NCBI GenBank assembly: GCA_963682175.1
Contig: OY821771.1
Span: forward strand, 26,804,201 to 26,868,200
Direction of reading: 5' to 3'
DNA from: Triglochin maritima
Lineage: Eukaryota > Streptophyta > Magnoliopsida > Alismatales > Juncaginaceae
Length of the DNA: 64,000 bases
Below, piece by piece: positions 24,601 through 32,276 of this stretch. The notes below the pieces were generated by a model. The model ran no database searches and was not told where the DNA came from. It was given only the letters and a program-made list of their open reading frames with translations. The translations under genes and the position numbers were made by a program. Position 1 is the stretch's first letter. Every line of letters starts with the position of its first letter.

Positions 24601-24890
24601 GGATTATGCTCTTAATAGGTAATAAATGCATGGCAGACATTATGCCCCTTCAATTGACAAGATGAATTTTCTTCATGTGCTTAGAGTGAATATCCATTGT
24701 CATCTCTGAATATGTGCTTAGAGTGAATATCCATTGTCTAACGAATGAATTGAACAGGGCACTTTCTGCCTGGTTCAATGACCAAAATTGGTTCAACACG
24801 CTTTGCAAGCGTGTGATGGAGCAAGACTGGTCTTGGAATCGTCCCGCTTTGGACTACATTGAACTCTATCACACGGCTAGGAAATTATGA
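575..24890 (+). CDS. SS3: Starch synthase III, plastid, complete 16-exon gene
   Basis: This enzyme transfers glucose from ADP-glucose to growing alpha-1,4 glucan chains of amylopectin in the plastid stroma. Exons: 575-619, 994-1072, 1155-2462, 3428-3642, 3732-4002, 4555-4730, 5237-5344, 6678-6787, 15537-15642, 21661-21831, 23254-23382, 23489-23671, 23831-23962, 24053-24164, 24495-24618, 24758-24890. All junctions are GT-AG and join in frame to 3402 nt (1133 aa), within the usual 1000-1250 aa for SS3. Order by residue: transit peptide about 1-50; acidic/basic linker to about 235; CBM53 repeats about 238-334, 414-512 and 570-660; coiled coil about 346-402; GT5 from 684 with KVGGL at 698-702; CHDW at 811-814; GT1 with FEPCG near 1025-1029 and KTGG at 1046-1049. 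Introns 8 and 9 hold transposons. I recognise the family from conserved blocks; expression is untested. Substitutions at Q709, Q866 and Q894 look unusual. Confidence 0.95.
994..1072 (+). CDS. SS3: SS3 exon 2, rest of transit peptide
   Basis: The acceptor TTCCAG precedes 994 and the donor TTCAG|GTTTGC follows 1072. The 26 codons are rich in Ser, Arg and Cys with few acidic residues, continuing the transit peptide. One extra base carries over, completing the Asp codon at the start of exon 3. Confidence 0.75.
1155..2462 (+). CDS. SS3: SS3 exon 3, linker, CBM53-1, coiled coil, start of CBM53-2
   Basis: This is the largest exon (1308 nt). It encodes a basic block (RRRLRKSF), the family motif SPKGFVPKT, an acidic linker, and the first starch-binding repeat with its hallmark [11 protein letters not shown] and GDWWSC segments. 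A Glu/Arg-rich coiled coil (about residues 346-402) and the first part of the second repeat ([16 protein letters not shown]) follow. In other plants the CBM53 repeats bind starch and contact partner enzymes. The donor GATG|GTAGGG lies in phase 1. Confidence 0.95.
2463..3427 (+). other. SS3 intron 3
   Basis: A 965-nt AT-rich intron from GTAGGG to CGCACAG. I saw no gene or repeat in it. Confidence 0.85.
3428..3642 (+). CDS. SS3: SS3 exon 4, end of CBM53-2
   Basis: Starts after CGCACAG and ends AAAG|GTTGGT. It encodes [19 protein letters not shown], the conserved YDNN..QDFH segment, and an acidic helix with EELYW. The phase-1 junction from exon 3 forms a Val codon. Confidence 0.93.
3732..4002 (+). 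CDS. SS3: SS3 exon 5, CBM53-3
   Basis: Starts after TTCTGCAG and ends TCTG|GTAATT. It encodes KSFLLSQKH followed by the third carbohydrate-binding repeat, with the aromatic residues FNRW and the conserved LPPQKM segment. It leaves one base for the next exon. Confidence 0.93.
4003..4554 (+). other. SS3 intron 5
   Basis: A 552-nt T-rich intron from GTAATT to TTTTTTCAG. Nothing else was seen. Confidence 0.85.
4555..4730 (+). CDS. SS3: SS3 exon 6, end of CBM53-3 and start of GT5 domain
   Basis: Starts after TTTTTTCAG and ends GCAAAG|GTAATA. It encodes [18 protein letters not shown], and the first beta strand of the catalytic domain ([15 protein letters not shown]). The final Lys is the first residue of the ADP-glucose-binding KVGGL motif. 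Confidence 0.95.
4731..5236 (+). other. SS3 intron 6
   Basis: A 506-nt intron from GTAATA to ATCTCTTAG. Nothing else was seen. Confidence 0.85.
5237..5344 (+). CDS. SS3: SS3 exon 7, KVGGL motif
   Basis: Thirty-six codons beginning [10 protein letters not shown] and ending KYDCMNLSN, with donor AAT|GTAAGA. Together with Lys698 it completes the K-X-G-G-L substrate-binding motif. The residue after VVTS is Gln (CAG, residue 709), where SS3 proteins I know carry Leu. Confidence 0.93.
5345..6677 (+). other. SS3 intron 7
   Basis: A 1333-nt intron from GTAAGA to CATGAAG. I found no recognisable transposon or open frame; short frames in it have no family features. Confidence 0.8.
6678..6787 (+). CDS. 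SS3: SS3 exon 8
   Basis: A small diverged exon with acceptor CATGAAG and donor AACGG|GTAATG. It encodes the [21 protein letters not shown] block of SS3 in exactly the length expected, and leaves phase 2 for exon 9. Its N-terminal third is poorly conserved, so it is easily missed. Confidence 0.88.
6788..7755 (+). repeat. SS3 intron 8, left part, with 34-bp tandem duplication
   Basis: This is AT-rich intron sequence upstream of the Gypsy insertion. It contains a perfect two-copy direct duplication with a 34-bp period at 7244-7277 and 7278-7311 (unit includes GATAAACTAACCCCACGAG). No coding sequence was seen. Confidence 0.75.
7756..8291 (-). repeat. 3' LTR of the intron 8 Gypsy element
   Basis: Begins TGATACCCCC and ends GGTGCTATCA on the + strand, 536 bp. 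It is near-identical to 12659-13194. The coding frame lies on the minus strand, so this left copy is the 3' LTR. Confidence 0.95.
8292..8304 (-). other. Polypurine tract of the intron 8 Gypsy element
   Basis: On the minus strand the bases next to the 3' LTR are all purine except the terminal T (GAGAGGGGGAGT). This is the expected plus-strand primer for reverse transcription. Confidence 0.8.
8305..12728 (-). pseudogene. Gag-pol of intron 8 Gypsy element, inactivated
   Basis: The frame opens at an ATG at 12728 inside the 5' LTR ([10 protein letters not shown]), crosses the primer-binding site and runs 1020 codons to a TAG at 9666-9668. Gag has a CCHC-type knuckle (CYKCDEK..NHVC). Protease shows DSGSTH, RT shows [10 protein letters not shown], and RNase H shows ECDASG. 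Beyond the TAG the same frame continues into integrase, ending at a TGA at 8712-8714, and then into a linker where a small deletion shifts to the frame encoding the chromodomain-like end ([20 protein letters not shown]). In integrase the usual second zinc Cys pair is reduced to one Cys (FDICQQSK), and the catalytic Glu region reads DGQTKVVN with Lys. Several defects fit G-to-A or C-to-T decay. Confidence 0.92.
12643..12655 (-). other. tRNA-iMet primer-binding site
   Basis: The minus strand reads TGGTATCAGAGCC just inside the 5' LTR, complementary to the 3' end of plant initiator tRNA-Met. The gag frame translates through it as LVSEP. Confidence 0.92.
12659..13194 (-). repeat. 5' LTR of the intron 8 Gypsy element
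   Basis: A 536-bp LTR. On the minus strand it has a TATA-like GTATAAATAAG near 12881-12871. The gag start codon lies 70 nt before its inner end. It is followed on the + strand by the AAATA target duplication. Confidence 0.94.
13200..14454 (+). other. SS3 intron 8, middle part
   Basis: AT-rich intron sequence between the Gypsy element and a LINE fragment. No open frame with family features and no clear repeat was seen. Confidence 0.7.
14471..14907 (+). mobile_element. 5'-truncated L1-type LINE 3' end
   Basis: A 437-bp insert ending in CTATTAATGATAAAAAA, the same type of 3' terminus as the LINE at 16689-19445. It is flanked by a near-perfect 16-bp duplication (GAAGCAAAAACCAATT at 14455-14470 and GAAGCAAAAGCCAATT at 14908-14923). 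Only 3' sequence remains. Confidence 0.8.
14924..15536 (+). other. SS3 intron 8, right part
   Basis: AT-rich sequence ending in the TTTGCAG acceptor of exon 9. Nothing else was recognised. Confidence 0.75.
15537..15642 (+). CDS. SS3: SS3 exon 9
   Basis: Follows the 8.7-kb intron 8, starting after TTTGCAG and ending CATGTT|GTAAGT. It encodes [17 protein letters not shown] and [12 protein letters not shown], a signature of the SS3 catalytic domain. The phase-2 start joins the GG of exon 8 to form Gly. Confidence 0.93.
15902..16234 (+). repeat. Diverged tandem duplication in SS3 intron 9, period about 170 bp
   Basis: Two adjacent units share GTGAGTGGATTGTGAT, a TATATAAATAATGACAAA run, CTTAACCTTTAATCTTA, GTTGAGTAGGC and AACTTAGAGCTTGAC in the same order (about 15902-16073 and 16074-16234). 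The copies have drifted by several substitutions and small indels. Confidence 0.85.
16579..16613 (-). mobile_element. 35-bp RTE LINE 3' tip with target duplication
   Basis: On the + strand the insert reads CAACAACAAAGCCTTCAAAC and on to AGTTGGGG. It is the reverse complement of the RTE 3' end seen at 21090-21120. It is flanked by the direct repeat AAAAATGTAA (16569-16578 and 16614-16623), which fits an extremely 5'-truncated insertion. Confidence 0.6.
16689..19445 (+). mobile_element. 5'-truncated L1-type LINE in SS3 intron 9
   Basis: A 2757-bp insert flanked by a perfect 15-bp target duplication GATCACATATATGTA (16674-16688 and 19446-19460). It ends in ATTAATGATAAAAAA. It starts part-way into ORF2, just before the reverse transcriptase, as expected from incomplete reverse transcription. 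It runs through RT and a zinc-knuckle/RVT-like region to the 3' end. Confidence 0.93.
16745..18700 (+). pseudogene. LINE ORF2 reverse transcriptase, broken
   Basis: The frame reads [15 protein letters not shown], then [45 protein letters not shown] and [13 protein letters not shown], all hallmarks of plant L1-type RT. It is interrupted near 17530 and continues in other frames with [15 protein letters not shown]. The catalytic segment reads QYLDATLFF where a Y/F-ADD core is expected, so an aspartate is lost. LNLKK-like and YLGLPLSP motifs and a C-terminal RVT-associated region (FWEDQW, about 18460) follow. Several stops and frameshifts show that it is not functional. Confidence 0.9.
19461..20055 (+). 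other. SS3 intron 9, between LINE and RTE insertions
   Basis: AT-rich sequence without recognisable genes or repeats. Confidence 0.7.
20066..20499 (-). mobile_element. RTE-clade LINE 3' fragment, minus strand
   Basis: Read on the minus strand this is the C-terminal part of an RTE reverse-transcriptase ORF and its 3' UTR, ending in a degenerate (GTT)n tail at the left edge. It aligns along its length with the + strand copy at 20549-21120 (for example CAAACTAGTTGGGG, GACATAAAAAGAG and GATTGGAATATTCC). A tentative degenerate duplication (AATATAGTTA at 20056-20065, GATATAATTA at 20500-20509) marks the edges. Confidence 0.75.
20549..21120 (+). mobile_element. RTE-clade LINE 3' fragment, plus strand
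   Basis: A 572-bp insert with a perfect 19-bp target duplication ATTTACACATAAAATGGGA (20530-20548 and 21121-21139), ending in (TTG)n. It encodes the RTE C-terminal block [20 protein letters not shown], then [24 protein letters not shown] and GHVQRRP, interrupted by a TGA at 20842-20844 and by further stops. This is the conserved tail of RTE-type LINE polymerases in plants. Confidence 0.9.
21661..21831 (+). CDS. SS3: SS3 exon 10, CHDW motif
   Basis: Follows the 6.0-kb intron 9. The acceptor is GTCAACAG and the donor ACAACG|GTTAGT. It encodes [13 protein letters not shown], the FTIHNLEFG strand and ADKATT, which belong to the GT5 N-terminal Rossmann lobe. Confidence 0.95.
21832..23253 (+). other. 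SS3 intron 10, with exon 14-derived 21-mer
   Basis: A 1422-nt AT-rich intron. Positions 22848-22868 are identical over 21 bases to 24097-24117 in exon 14 (core CCTTGTGGGCTTACTCAGTT). No other coding similarity surrounds it. Confidence 0.85.
23254..23382 (+). CDS. SS3: SS3 exon 11
   Basis: Starts after ATCCTCAG and ends CCA|GTATGC. It encodes [23 protein letters not shown] and IWDPYND. Gln866 and Gln894 replace the Pro normally seen in VSPTYS and NGIDPD of SS3 proteins known to me. Confidence 0.93.
23489..23671 (+). CDS. SS3: SS3 exon 12, start of GT1 lobe
   Basis: Starts after AAAATAG and ends GGACAG|GTATTA. It encodes [18 protein letters not shown], then [14 protein letters not shown] and HLIKHAIW, which begin the C-terminal glycosyltransferase lobe. 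Confidence 0.94.
23831..23962 (+). CDS. SS3: SS3 exon 13
   Basis: Starts after TTGTAAG and ends CACTTG|GTGAGT. It encodes [11 protein letters not shown], the [10 protein letters not shown] helix and [12 protein letters not shown], all conserved in SS3. Confidence 0.94.
24053..24164 (+). CDS. SS3: SS3 exon 14, FEPCGLTQ and KTGG
   Basis: Starts after CCCACAG and ends GGAG|GTTTGT. It encodes [15 protein letters not shown] and PVVRKTGG, holding the acidic catalytic-loop residue and the second nucleotide-sugar motif. Twenty-one bases of it (24097-24117) recur exactly in intron 10. Confidence 0.95.
24495..24618 (+). CDS. SS3: SS3 exon 15
   Basis: Starts after ACTGTAG and ends AATAG|GTAATA. It encodes [12 protein letters not shown] and [18 protein letters not shown]. 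The junction Arg codon is split AG|G. Confidence 0.94.
24675..24738 (+). repeat. 27-bp direct duplication in SS3 intron 15
   Basis: The segment ATGTGCTTAGAGTGAATATC and the seven bases after it occur at 24675-24701 and again at 24712-24738, a period of 37 bp, just upstream of the exon 16 acceptor. Confidence 0.9.
24758..24890 (+). CDS. SS3: SS3 exon 16, C-terminus and stop
   Basis: Starts after TTGAACAG. It encodes [30 protein letters not shown] and LYHTARKL, then TGA. The end matches the usual C-terminus of the family, so the protein is not truncated. A 3' UTR of about 200 nt probably follows; an ATAAT-like run near 25090 is only a weak poly(A) candidate. Confidence 0.95.
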
Positions 24891-26240
24891 CAACCAGCAT
24901 TAGAGAAGCCACTTCTTTGTTTTGTTTGTACATCAATCTCTACCACAGTATCTAAATTGATGTAAAAGCCTTTGCAAGAAAACCACGGCCGATAAAACCG
25001 GTGCAATATTGAAGCGACATGGCAGTGTTCAATGATCTAGCTGAGCGTTCTACAGGAGTCGGATCTGCACTGGTACCATTTATATATGTAAATAATATCA
25101 ACGGTTCTACTTATTCTTTTCATACCCCACACTATTTAGTTCTGTTGTATTATTTTTATTTCAATTTTGAAGGGAAATAACTAGGGAAACACCAATAAGT
25201 CCGTGCAGAGTCAGAATTACTTATTTATGTTACAAGAGAGGAAATAATAGAAATGCCATAAAAGGGGCATTTGTTGGTCACCAGAGAAAGTCCGTTAGCA
25301 ACACTCGTTGGCTTATGTTAGGAAAACTTTTCCAATGCCTTTTGGCCAATTGACATTAATTTCTATGATATTTACTTTTCGGACGTTTAGGCGGTTTAAC
25401 CAATTAGCGATATGTATCATTTTTCAAATTTTATAATCAAAATCACTTCTAATCTACATTATCGCTACAAATGATATTCGTATTTTTCTAAGAAAAGTTC
25501 TCATGTAAGTCAGTATCACAAATATGCTCACCTCCTTCGGTCCTTCCCAAAAGTGCAAACCCCAGTCAGTTCCAAAAATCTTAAAACCAATTTATAATCA
25601 GAAATTGACCCGACATCAACTACCAAGAGAACACCAAACCGTTGAAAAAGAGTAATGATAAACATGCTCAAAATTGGGCTCATTCTCGGGCTCCAAACAT
25701 GTCTTAATAGTGTACCTAGTCGTTTTTGAAAATACACACCCAAATAATATCTGGATATGAAAATGACCTGTGCGAATTACCCAGAGGTAACTGTTCCATG
25801 ATAATTAGGACGTGTGATGACTCATGTCAAATCACTCTTGCGCGGACAAAAACATGATTGAAATTCAAAATATAAACCAAAACAAAAATTCAACCGGGAA
25901 TCAAAGATGAACGATTTTGAAGGATCTTGGGTGATTTGGGAATTTGGATAGTCATTGACGTTTTTGTGATGGTTTCTTTATTCAAAGGTTGCGATAACTC
26001 AAGAAGAAGAAATCATATGTTAGTTTTCCGTGTTAAATGTAAAACTTATGTTTTCTTTTCCTTTCTTTGCATTTGTTGAAGTTATGGCTTATTGATAGAT
26101 ATGTATGAAAGTCTTTTTCGTGAGTTTCAAACCGAGAACGATCTCTGGACATGAATCTTGTATTTTGGACATTTCTGGACACATAGAGTTTAGTTGACAC
26201 GGAATCTAGATCGTCGTTTGGCGATTTAAATCTGACAATA
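24891..26240. other. SS3 3' flank and intergenic sequence
   Basis: The first 200 or so nucleotides are probably the SS3 3' UTR. Beyond that I see no recognisable gene. Short open frames on both strands lack any family motif. Confidence 0.5.
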
Positions 26241-26279
26241 TTTGCACTTACCATTCTTACTCTTTATATTTGCATAGTT

Positions 26280-27720
26280 ATGTCTGTATTTGATAACACA
26301 CGAACGGTCTGGATATTTAGTAGTATTATATTTTGTTTTCTAATATATGGAATATTACATTTGAGGAATCTCGATTAGATTTTGTCCAAATCATGTTTAG
26401 TTTGTCTAGGTAAGTTTTTATCTAGATTCTCTTTAGCTACATCTGGAATATGTTACCTATGTCTGGATATTTTATCAAATATCTCTGAAGTTATGTCTGG
26501 ATTTCATTATAACATTTTATGACTAAATATTTGTGTATGTCATAATGTAATCTATAACATGTAGATTAAAAGGTTGTGTTGTCTGTCGTTTTGTGGCATT
26601 TTTGAAACGTGGAATTGTGATATGTAATATCGAGACTAGTATGTGTTACTTGTCTGACAAAATTATAAGTTAGGGTCCAATGTTTTGTTGATATCTGAAC
26701 ATGTATATCTGATATCTGAGATTTAATAGAATGATATCTGAGATTTTTTTTACATTGACAATATCTGCATTTATATCTTGATTTATCGTCGTACATTGCA
26801 GTCAGATGCTCAAATGCTGATGAGGATGTACTGCTGTTGTGAAGGAATCCTCAACGCTCCACGGGCCAGGAAGGAGAAGAAGTAGAAGTTTGGTTTGGAC
26901 CCGATAGACTAGGAGAAAGAAGGAGTTTCTATCGACGCAAGTAAGGCCACCAACAAGGTGTACGAAAGAAAGGGAAACAAGGGAAAGACTAAGATGGTGG
27001 AAGAACAAGACACAATTATCAACCAGGTGGTAGAGCAGATAGAAAGGTAGACCTAAGTGGTTGAGAACGAAGAAGACAAAGAAAATGTACATTTTAGTTG
27101 TTCTGGTTGGGCATATCTATGATGGTGTAGACATAATGGTAGTGGATTTGTCTGGACAAACAAAAGGAAGAGAAGGAGTCATGCTTGGAGAAGGAAGGGA
27201 ATACTTCTGCACCCGCTGTGAGTTCCAAACAAATATGTAGCTTTGGGGAATCATATTTGTGGATGAGATGTGTTTGGTTTGTTTGTTTATAACATTAATT
27301 AGTTTGTCGGATTGATTTTATAGACCATTGTAACTTTATGATGGTGTTAGTATTGCTTGTTTTGGGATTGTTTATGTCGGGATATCAACATCCGAGTGGA
27401 AAACAGATGTATGAACTCGTGGTTATTTTATATACGTATGGATCTCTGTTACCAGTATCTGGATATTTATGGACACATAACCTGTTGTCTGGATATATAG
27501 TACAAGCTGACTGGATATGTAGTACTTGTGTCTGGATATTTCTGAACACAGAGTCTGTTGTCTAGATATATAGTACTTGTGTCTACTGGTAATGTCTAGA
27601 CTGGTGGCCCAAAATGTACAGACGATATATATACATCATTCAACGGAATTGAGGCAGCGTTTGGTGAAGAAGGCTGGAACTTATCCAGATAATCTATAGA
27701 TGTCCAGATATTACCTCAAT
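26280..27720 (+). repeat. Dispersed GTCTGGATAT repeats
   Basis: A loose array in which GTCTGGATAT and close variants recur in two clusters (about 26300-26510 and 27370-27720). In the second cluster the unit approaches GTCTGGATATATAGTACTTG with a period near 40-50 bp. Between the clusters (26800-27240) lies a purine-rich segment with short open frames that I cannot assign. Confidence 0.6.
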
Positions 27721-28435
27721 TCTAGTTCTGTGAAACCAACATTGGAGTACGAACCAGCTTGTACTACGAAAGAAGCCATGGTTTTGGACAGATTAATGTC
27801 GTCATTAATCTCGATTTGTTCCCTTGCTTGTTATGAAACCTTCCTTTTTGATATTAGATAACGTATGAAATCTAGGCTAAGAAACTTGTGATTATGGTCA
27901 GTACGCATCTTACCATAAATATAGCCACATTAGGAGTTAACATGAAATTTTAGCCCTGCACGACACTTGGTTCTAGCAGTAGGACGTCGTTAGTACAGTG
28001 GATTCTTGGTGTTCTACTCAAGCATGAAAGATGTTTGATTAATGGAAATATCTTGGTACAATATAACGTAGATAAACGGTCGCTTAGAAGGCGTATCTGG
28101 ATAAGTGGTCATGTAGCCATTACAAAAGTGAATCTTACATATTAAGACAAAATTTTAAAATTAGTATATTTAGATAAAACTGATATGTTTGTAGTTTTGT
28201 TTCGCACTACAGGAGACCTGTAGGATTTTGTGTCCCTATGTATGTATATATTTTTAAAACATTATACATGCAATTAGGATCGTTTTCATATTTTCGACAA
28301 TTTCATGTACACTATTTTGTATTTATTCTAATATAATATGATCTTTATAAATATTAAAATAAATTGATGGATGATCATACCCAAAGGTTCTCTAAAACCT
28401 ATATGAATATCCAGAGTTGAGTTGCACGTCGAATT
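27721..28435. other. AT-rich sequence left of the Sirevirus-like element
   Basis: No gene was seen. The last bases before 28436 are continuous with 33801 onward once the inserted element and its GAATT duplication are removed. Confidence 0.5.
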
Positions 28436-29955
28436 TGTTGGTTTTTTGGTCTTAATCTATGTTTTGACGATTTAATTAACCTAATCTTAATTATGATCAT
28501 GTAGAGTAGCACACATATTGCATTGCATATATATTGCTTTGTGCTAACCTCTACAGGTGATCAAGACTAAAGGAAGAAAGGAAAACAAGTCAAGACATGT
28601 AATCAAGCTCATTTGAAGACATGTATTTTGTATTTCTTTGAATCTTTAGGAACTTGTGTATTTTGAGCATACTCGAGCTAAAATCAACTTAAACACACAC
28701 TAGGTTCCTCATAGAAGTCACACACGAAATTTCACATAATTTGGACTTCAATAGATCACCCAAACTTAGATCGGAAAACACTAAACCTGAACCCTAACTG
28801 TCTGCCCACATTTGGTCGACCACAACAGGCCGTTCGGTCGACCGGATGATCAAGTATTCTGTTTTGTGTTTCCCTGTCTAGTTTCGGTCGACCACACCTT
28901 CTCTTTCGGTCGACCGTTTGAACTTAATTTTCCGACCGTTATTCTTGTCGTATATACCCAACGGTCGTATTCGTATTAAACCAAAAATACCCCAAATACA
29001 TTTCATGTATCGGTCGACCGAGGACCAAGATCGGTCAACCGTTTGTTCATCTCTGGACAAACCCAAATCTCCTGGACAAAATCGGTCGACCGCTAGACCT
29101 GTTTCGGTCGACCAAATATCTAATTGTTTGTCAACCCCAAAATGCCTGGACGAAATCGGTCGACCGAACCCTTTTCTTGTGTTCGACCGATGACTTAAGT
29201 GTACCTAAGTCGTAGCGTTGGGCGGTCGACCGTTACCCAACCGGTCGACCGAACTTAGTTCAAAACTTCCAAACGGTCGACCGTTCATCCCGATCCGGTC
29301 GACCGAATTCATCCATAATTGGGTCCTACAGGTTCTGTTTTGTGTAATCACACATCAACTCATACCCAATCAATCCCAACGGCTCTATTCTCTCTAATGC
29401 CTATATAAGGAGTTGTAAAACACATTTTAACACAACTCTCCCACTACAAACTTGTCCCAAACATTAGAGAGAATCCCAAACACTCAAAGCCTCAAATTTC
29501 CACACTTAGAATCAATTTCAATCTCATTCAACTGTGCTCAAGTTTAGAGAGTGTGTTCCACTCAAGATTTCGTTTGTTCAAGAATCAAGGACTTCGGTGA
29601 AAGCCCGAAGTGTTCCTCTCGGATTGTGAGAGAAGAAAGTTAAGCTCGCGAGGTTGTTCGCGGAGTTTGTTTTGTAAAAGGCGTTCTCTCCCGGCCCGGA
29701 ACGGGGAGTGGATAGTGAAGACGTAGGCGGAGCTCGCGGAGTCGAGCGGAGCTTACAAGAGAGGACTAGGACCCGGGTGGGGTGCCGAACCTCTATAAAA
29801 TCCCCGTGTGATTGTGGTTTGCTCATTTATTCCCTACTTGCTAGTATTTGTTTTAAATTCCGCTGCATCATCTTTTGAATTGCAAGTAGAGTTTGTTTAG
29901 GATTATATTTGTTAATTAGCCTTAATTGTGGACCCATAACCCACACGATCCAACA
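28436..29955 (+). repeat. 5' LTR of Sirevirus-like element
   Basis: Starts TGTTGGTTTTTT and ends ATCCAACA. About a dozen copies of GGTCGACC, mostly as TCGGTCGACCG, lie between 28813 and 29308. A TATA-like CTATATAAGG at 29401-29410 lies downstream of the array. Confidence 0.95.
28813..29308 (+). promoter_or_regulatory. GGTCGACC palindrome array in 5' LTR
   Basis: About thirteen GGTCGACC cores with two or three one-base variants (GGTCAACC, GTTCGACC) sit at irregular 19-90 bp spacing in the U3-like part of the LTR. Each is a perfect 8-bp palindrome, often extended to CGGTCGACCG. The array ends about 100 bp before the TATA-like site. Confidence 0.85.
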
Positions 29956-29957
29956 TT

Positions 29958-29970
29958 TGGTATCAGAGCC
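29958..29970 (+). other. tRNA-iMet primer-binding site
   Basis: TGGTATCAGAGCC lies two bases inside the 5' LTR end. Confidence 0.93.
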
Positions 29971-30007
29971 TTGTGTGCTAAATTCTATACTTAATCGTAT
30001 TTTTAGC

Positions 30008-31652
30008 ATGACTAGTACATCTAATCACGTAGAGGGGTTATGCACAACTCGACCTCCTTTGCTTAATGGGTCAAATTATGATTATTGGAAGAATAGGATG
30101 AAGATTTTCCTAATTTCTAATGACCTTAAGTATTGGATGTTTCTTCAAAATCCATACACACCCCCAAATGAAGATGAATTAGATTCACTTACAAGACCAA
30201 AAATGAAAGAAATCGAAATGAATTCGAAAATCATGAACATCTTGTATTGTGGCCTTAATGAGGGTGAATATAATAGGATTAGAGGGTGTGTTAGTGCATA
30301 TGAAATTTGGCATAGACTACAAATGCATCATGAGGGGGATAGCAAAACTAAGGAAACCCGCATTAGTCTCCTCATGCATAAATATGAAATATTTTCTATG
30401 CAAATCGGTGAAAACATAAGCGAAATGAGCACTCGCTTCACCGATATCACTAACTCTCTTTTGGTTCTTGGAAGAAGATTAAATGAAGGAGAAATGACAA
30501 GGAAATTCCTCCGATCGCTAAGTCACGATTGGGAAGATAAGGTGGTTGCAATTGAAGAAGCACACGATCTTTCCCAACTCAAGATGGAGGAATTAATTGG
30601 AAACTTGATGGCGTATGAACTCCAAATCAACCATCGAAAGGAGAATGAAGCATCCAAGAACAAATTCACCTTGGGATTACATGCAAATATTGACCAACCA
30701 AGGAGGAGTGTAGAAGATCATTGAAGTCCTAGCAAAAGACTTCTTTAAATACCTCAAGAAGGATAAGGGAGAAAAGAATGAAAGAAGAGGTAGAAGAAGT
30801 GAAAAGAGAGAAAAAGAAAAGGAGAAGGAGGAGAGTGAAAATGAGAGAAAAGAAGGGGAGAAGAAAAAGGAGAGAAGGGAGAGGAGAAGAGAAAAGGAGA
30901 AGAGCAAGAGAAGAGAAAGGAAGGAGGAAGCACACAAGGCTACATGGGATGATTCATCATCACCATCATCATCATCGTCGTCTTCCTTGCAAAGTCGAAG
31001 AGAGGTGGCTCACTCATGCTTCATGGCCATTGAAGATGATCAAAGTGAGGTAGAATCTAACTCTTTCTCTAATAATTCATGCTCAACTAAGTTATATTAT
31101 AGTGATAGCTCACATTCTAGTGTTAATGAAGAAACTTATACACATGATGAGCTTCAAAATGCATTTCATGACTTAGTTAAACAATATGAGATCATTTGTG
31201 AAAAGAACAAAAATGCTAGAAAGAAAATTAAAGATCTCCAAATCCAAATTGAAACATGAATGAATGAGAAAAAAGAGGTGGTTGCTAAACTAGAAAACTT
31301 TGCATCAAATTTTGATAAATTAAAAGCAACACCTATAGATTGTGAACCACTAGATCTTCAAGCTTGCAATGTGCAATTAAGAAAAGATTTAGAAAAATTC
31401 ACTAATGGAACTAAGATGCTTAACATGTTATTAGGGAGTCAAATGCAATCTTTGCAAAAACATGGTTTGGGATACAATGCTAAATTGAAAAACCATGTAT
31501 CTCACACTACATTAAATGGAAAGCACTTAGTTGTAAACCATAGTTCCTCAAGTGTGTGGGCTCCTAAAACCAAAATGGTTTGGGTTCCCAAAGCTAACAT
31601 TCAAGGACCCAAAGTTGTTTGGGTACCGAAATCTACACTTGTAGGTGCTTGA
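30008..31652 (+). pseudogene. Copia gag (Sirevirus-like), frameshifted
   Basis: The frame starts at an ATG at 30008 and encodes a Copia gag/UBN2-type domain (NGSNYDYWKNRMKIFL, then AYEIWHRLQ, EMTRKFLRSL, EAHDLSQLKMEELIGNL). It closes at a TGA at 30722-30724, but the adjacent frame continues directly with EVLAKDFFKYL. A Lys/Arg/Glu-rich stretch follows, then CFMAIEDDQSEVES, a coiled coil, a TGA at 31257-31259 and more coiled coil, ending with repeated VWVPK motifs at about 31584-31652. This is the layout of a long Sirevirus-type gag broken by one frameshift and one stop. No polymerase follows. It could be read as two or three small genes, but the continuity argues against that. Confidence 0.85.
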
Positions 31653-31970
31653 GGAAGGAATCCGTGGTGACCGGGTGAGCTTAAGAGTTAAATTTAAATC
31701 CGGTTGCATCACCAAATAAGATTGGAACCAATTCAAGCTTCAAGTTGGTATAATTTCCTATCCTCTAAAATTATTGATTAAAATTGGTTCTAGTCTAGAC
31801 TACTTATATGCTTAATTGACATATCTTTTACCCTATTCATTGCAAATCATTTATCACATCCATTTATTATAAATGTCAAATTTTGAATGGATGTTAGAAT
31901 AAGGCTTGAGTAGAAACTTAAATGAACTTAACTTGAATCATACTCTTAGCTTCCATATAGCCTTATTGAT

Positions 31971-32276
31971 AGGGGGAGCTTAATGAATATCATTTTCTTA
32001 AAGTAATGAAGTGTAAAATTTAGGGGGAGCAACTTCATTACAAGACATCTACATTGACCTTTAATTGTATAACTTTTGTTTTATTAATATCAATTTTTTT
32101 ATGGATGTCAAAGGGGGAGAGATAATTAAGGGGGTAACTTGGAATTTTGGAATAAAATCTTTCAAAAACTATGCACATCCATAGGGGGAGCATTAATATG
32201 CATAGTTTACATACACAAATTCCATGTATTAAGATATAGTTAAGATGTAGGTTGCCATCATCAAAAAGGGGGAGAT
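31971..32276 (+). repeat. Five spaced purine tracts (AGGGGGAG) before the 3' LTR
   Basis: AGGGGGAG occurs at about 31971, 32022, 32112, 32183 and 32267; the last abuts the 3' LTR and should be the working polypurine tract. Multiplied purine tracts upstream of the LTR are a described feature of Sireviruses. Confidence 0.85.

Noticed and set aside
28813..29308. Regularly recurring GGTCGACC looked at first like a CRISPR-type array.
   Set aside because: The repeat is only 8-12 bp, spacing is irregular, the same array is in both LTRs of a plant retrotransposon, and no cas genes are possible in this context.
30778..31053. A Lys/Arg-rich then His-rich frame looked like a small basic protein.
   Set aside because: It is an off-frame reading of the low-complexity gag segment. 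The frame encoding EVLAKDFF and CFMAIEDDQSEVES is the continuous one.
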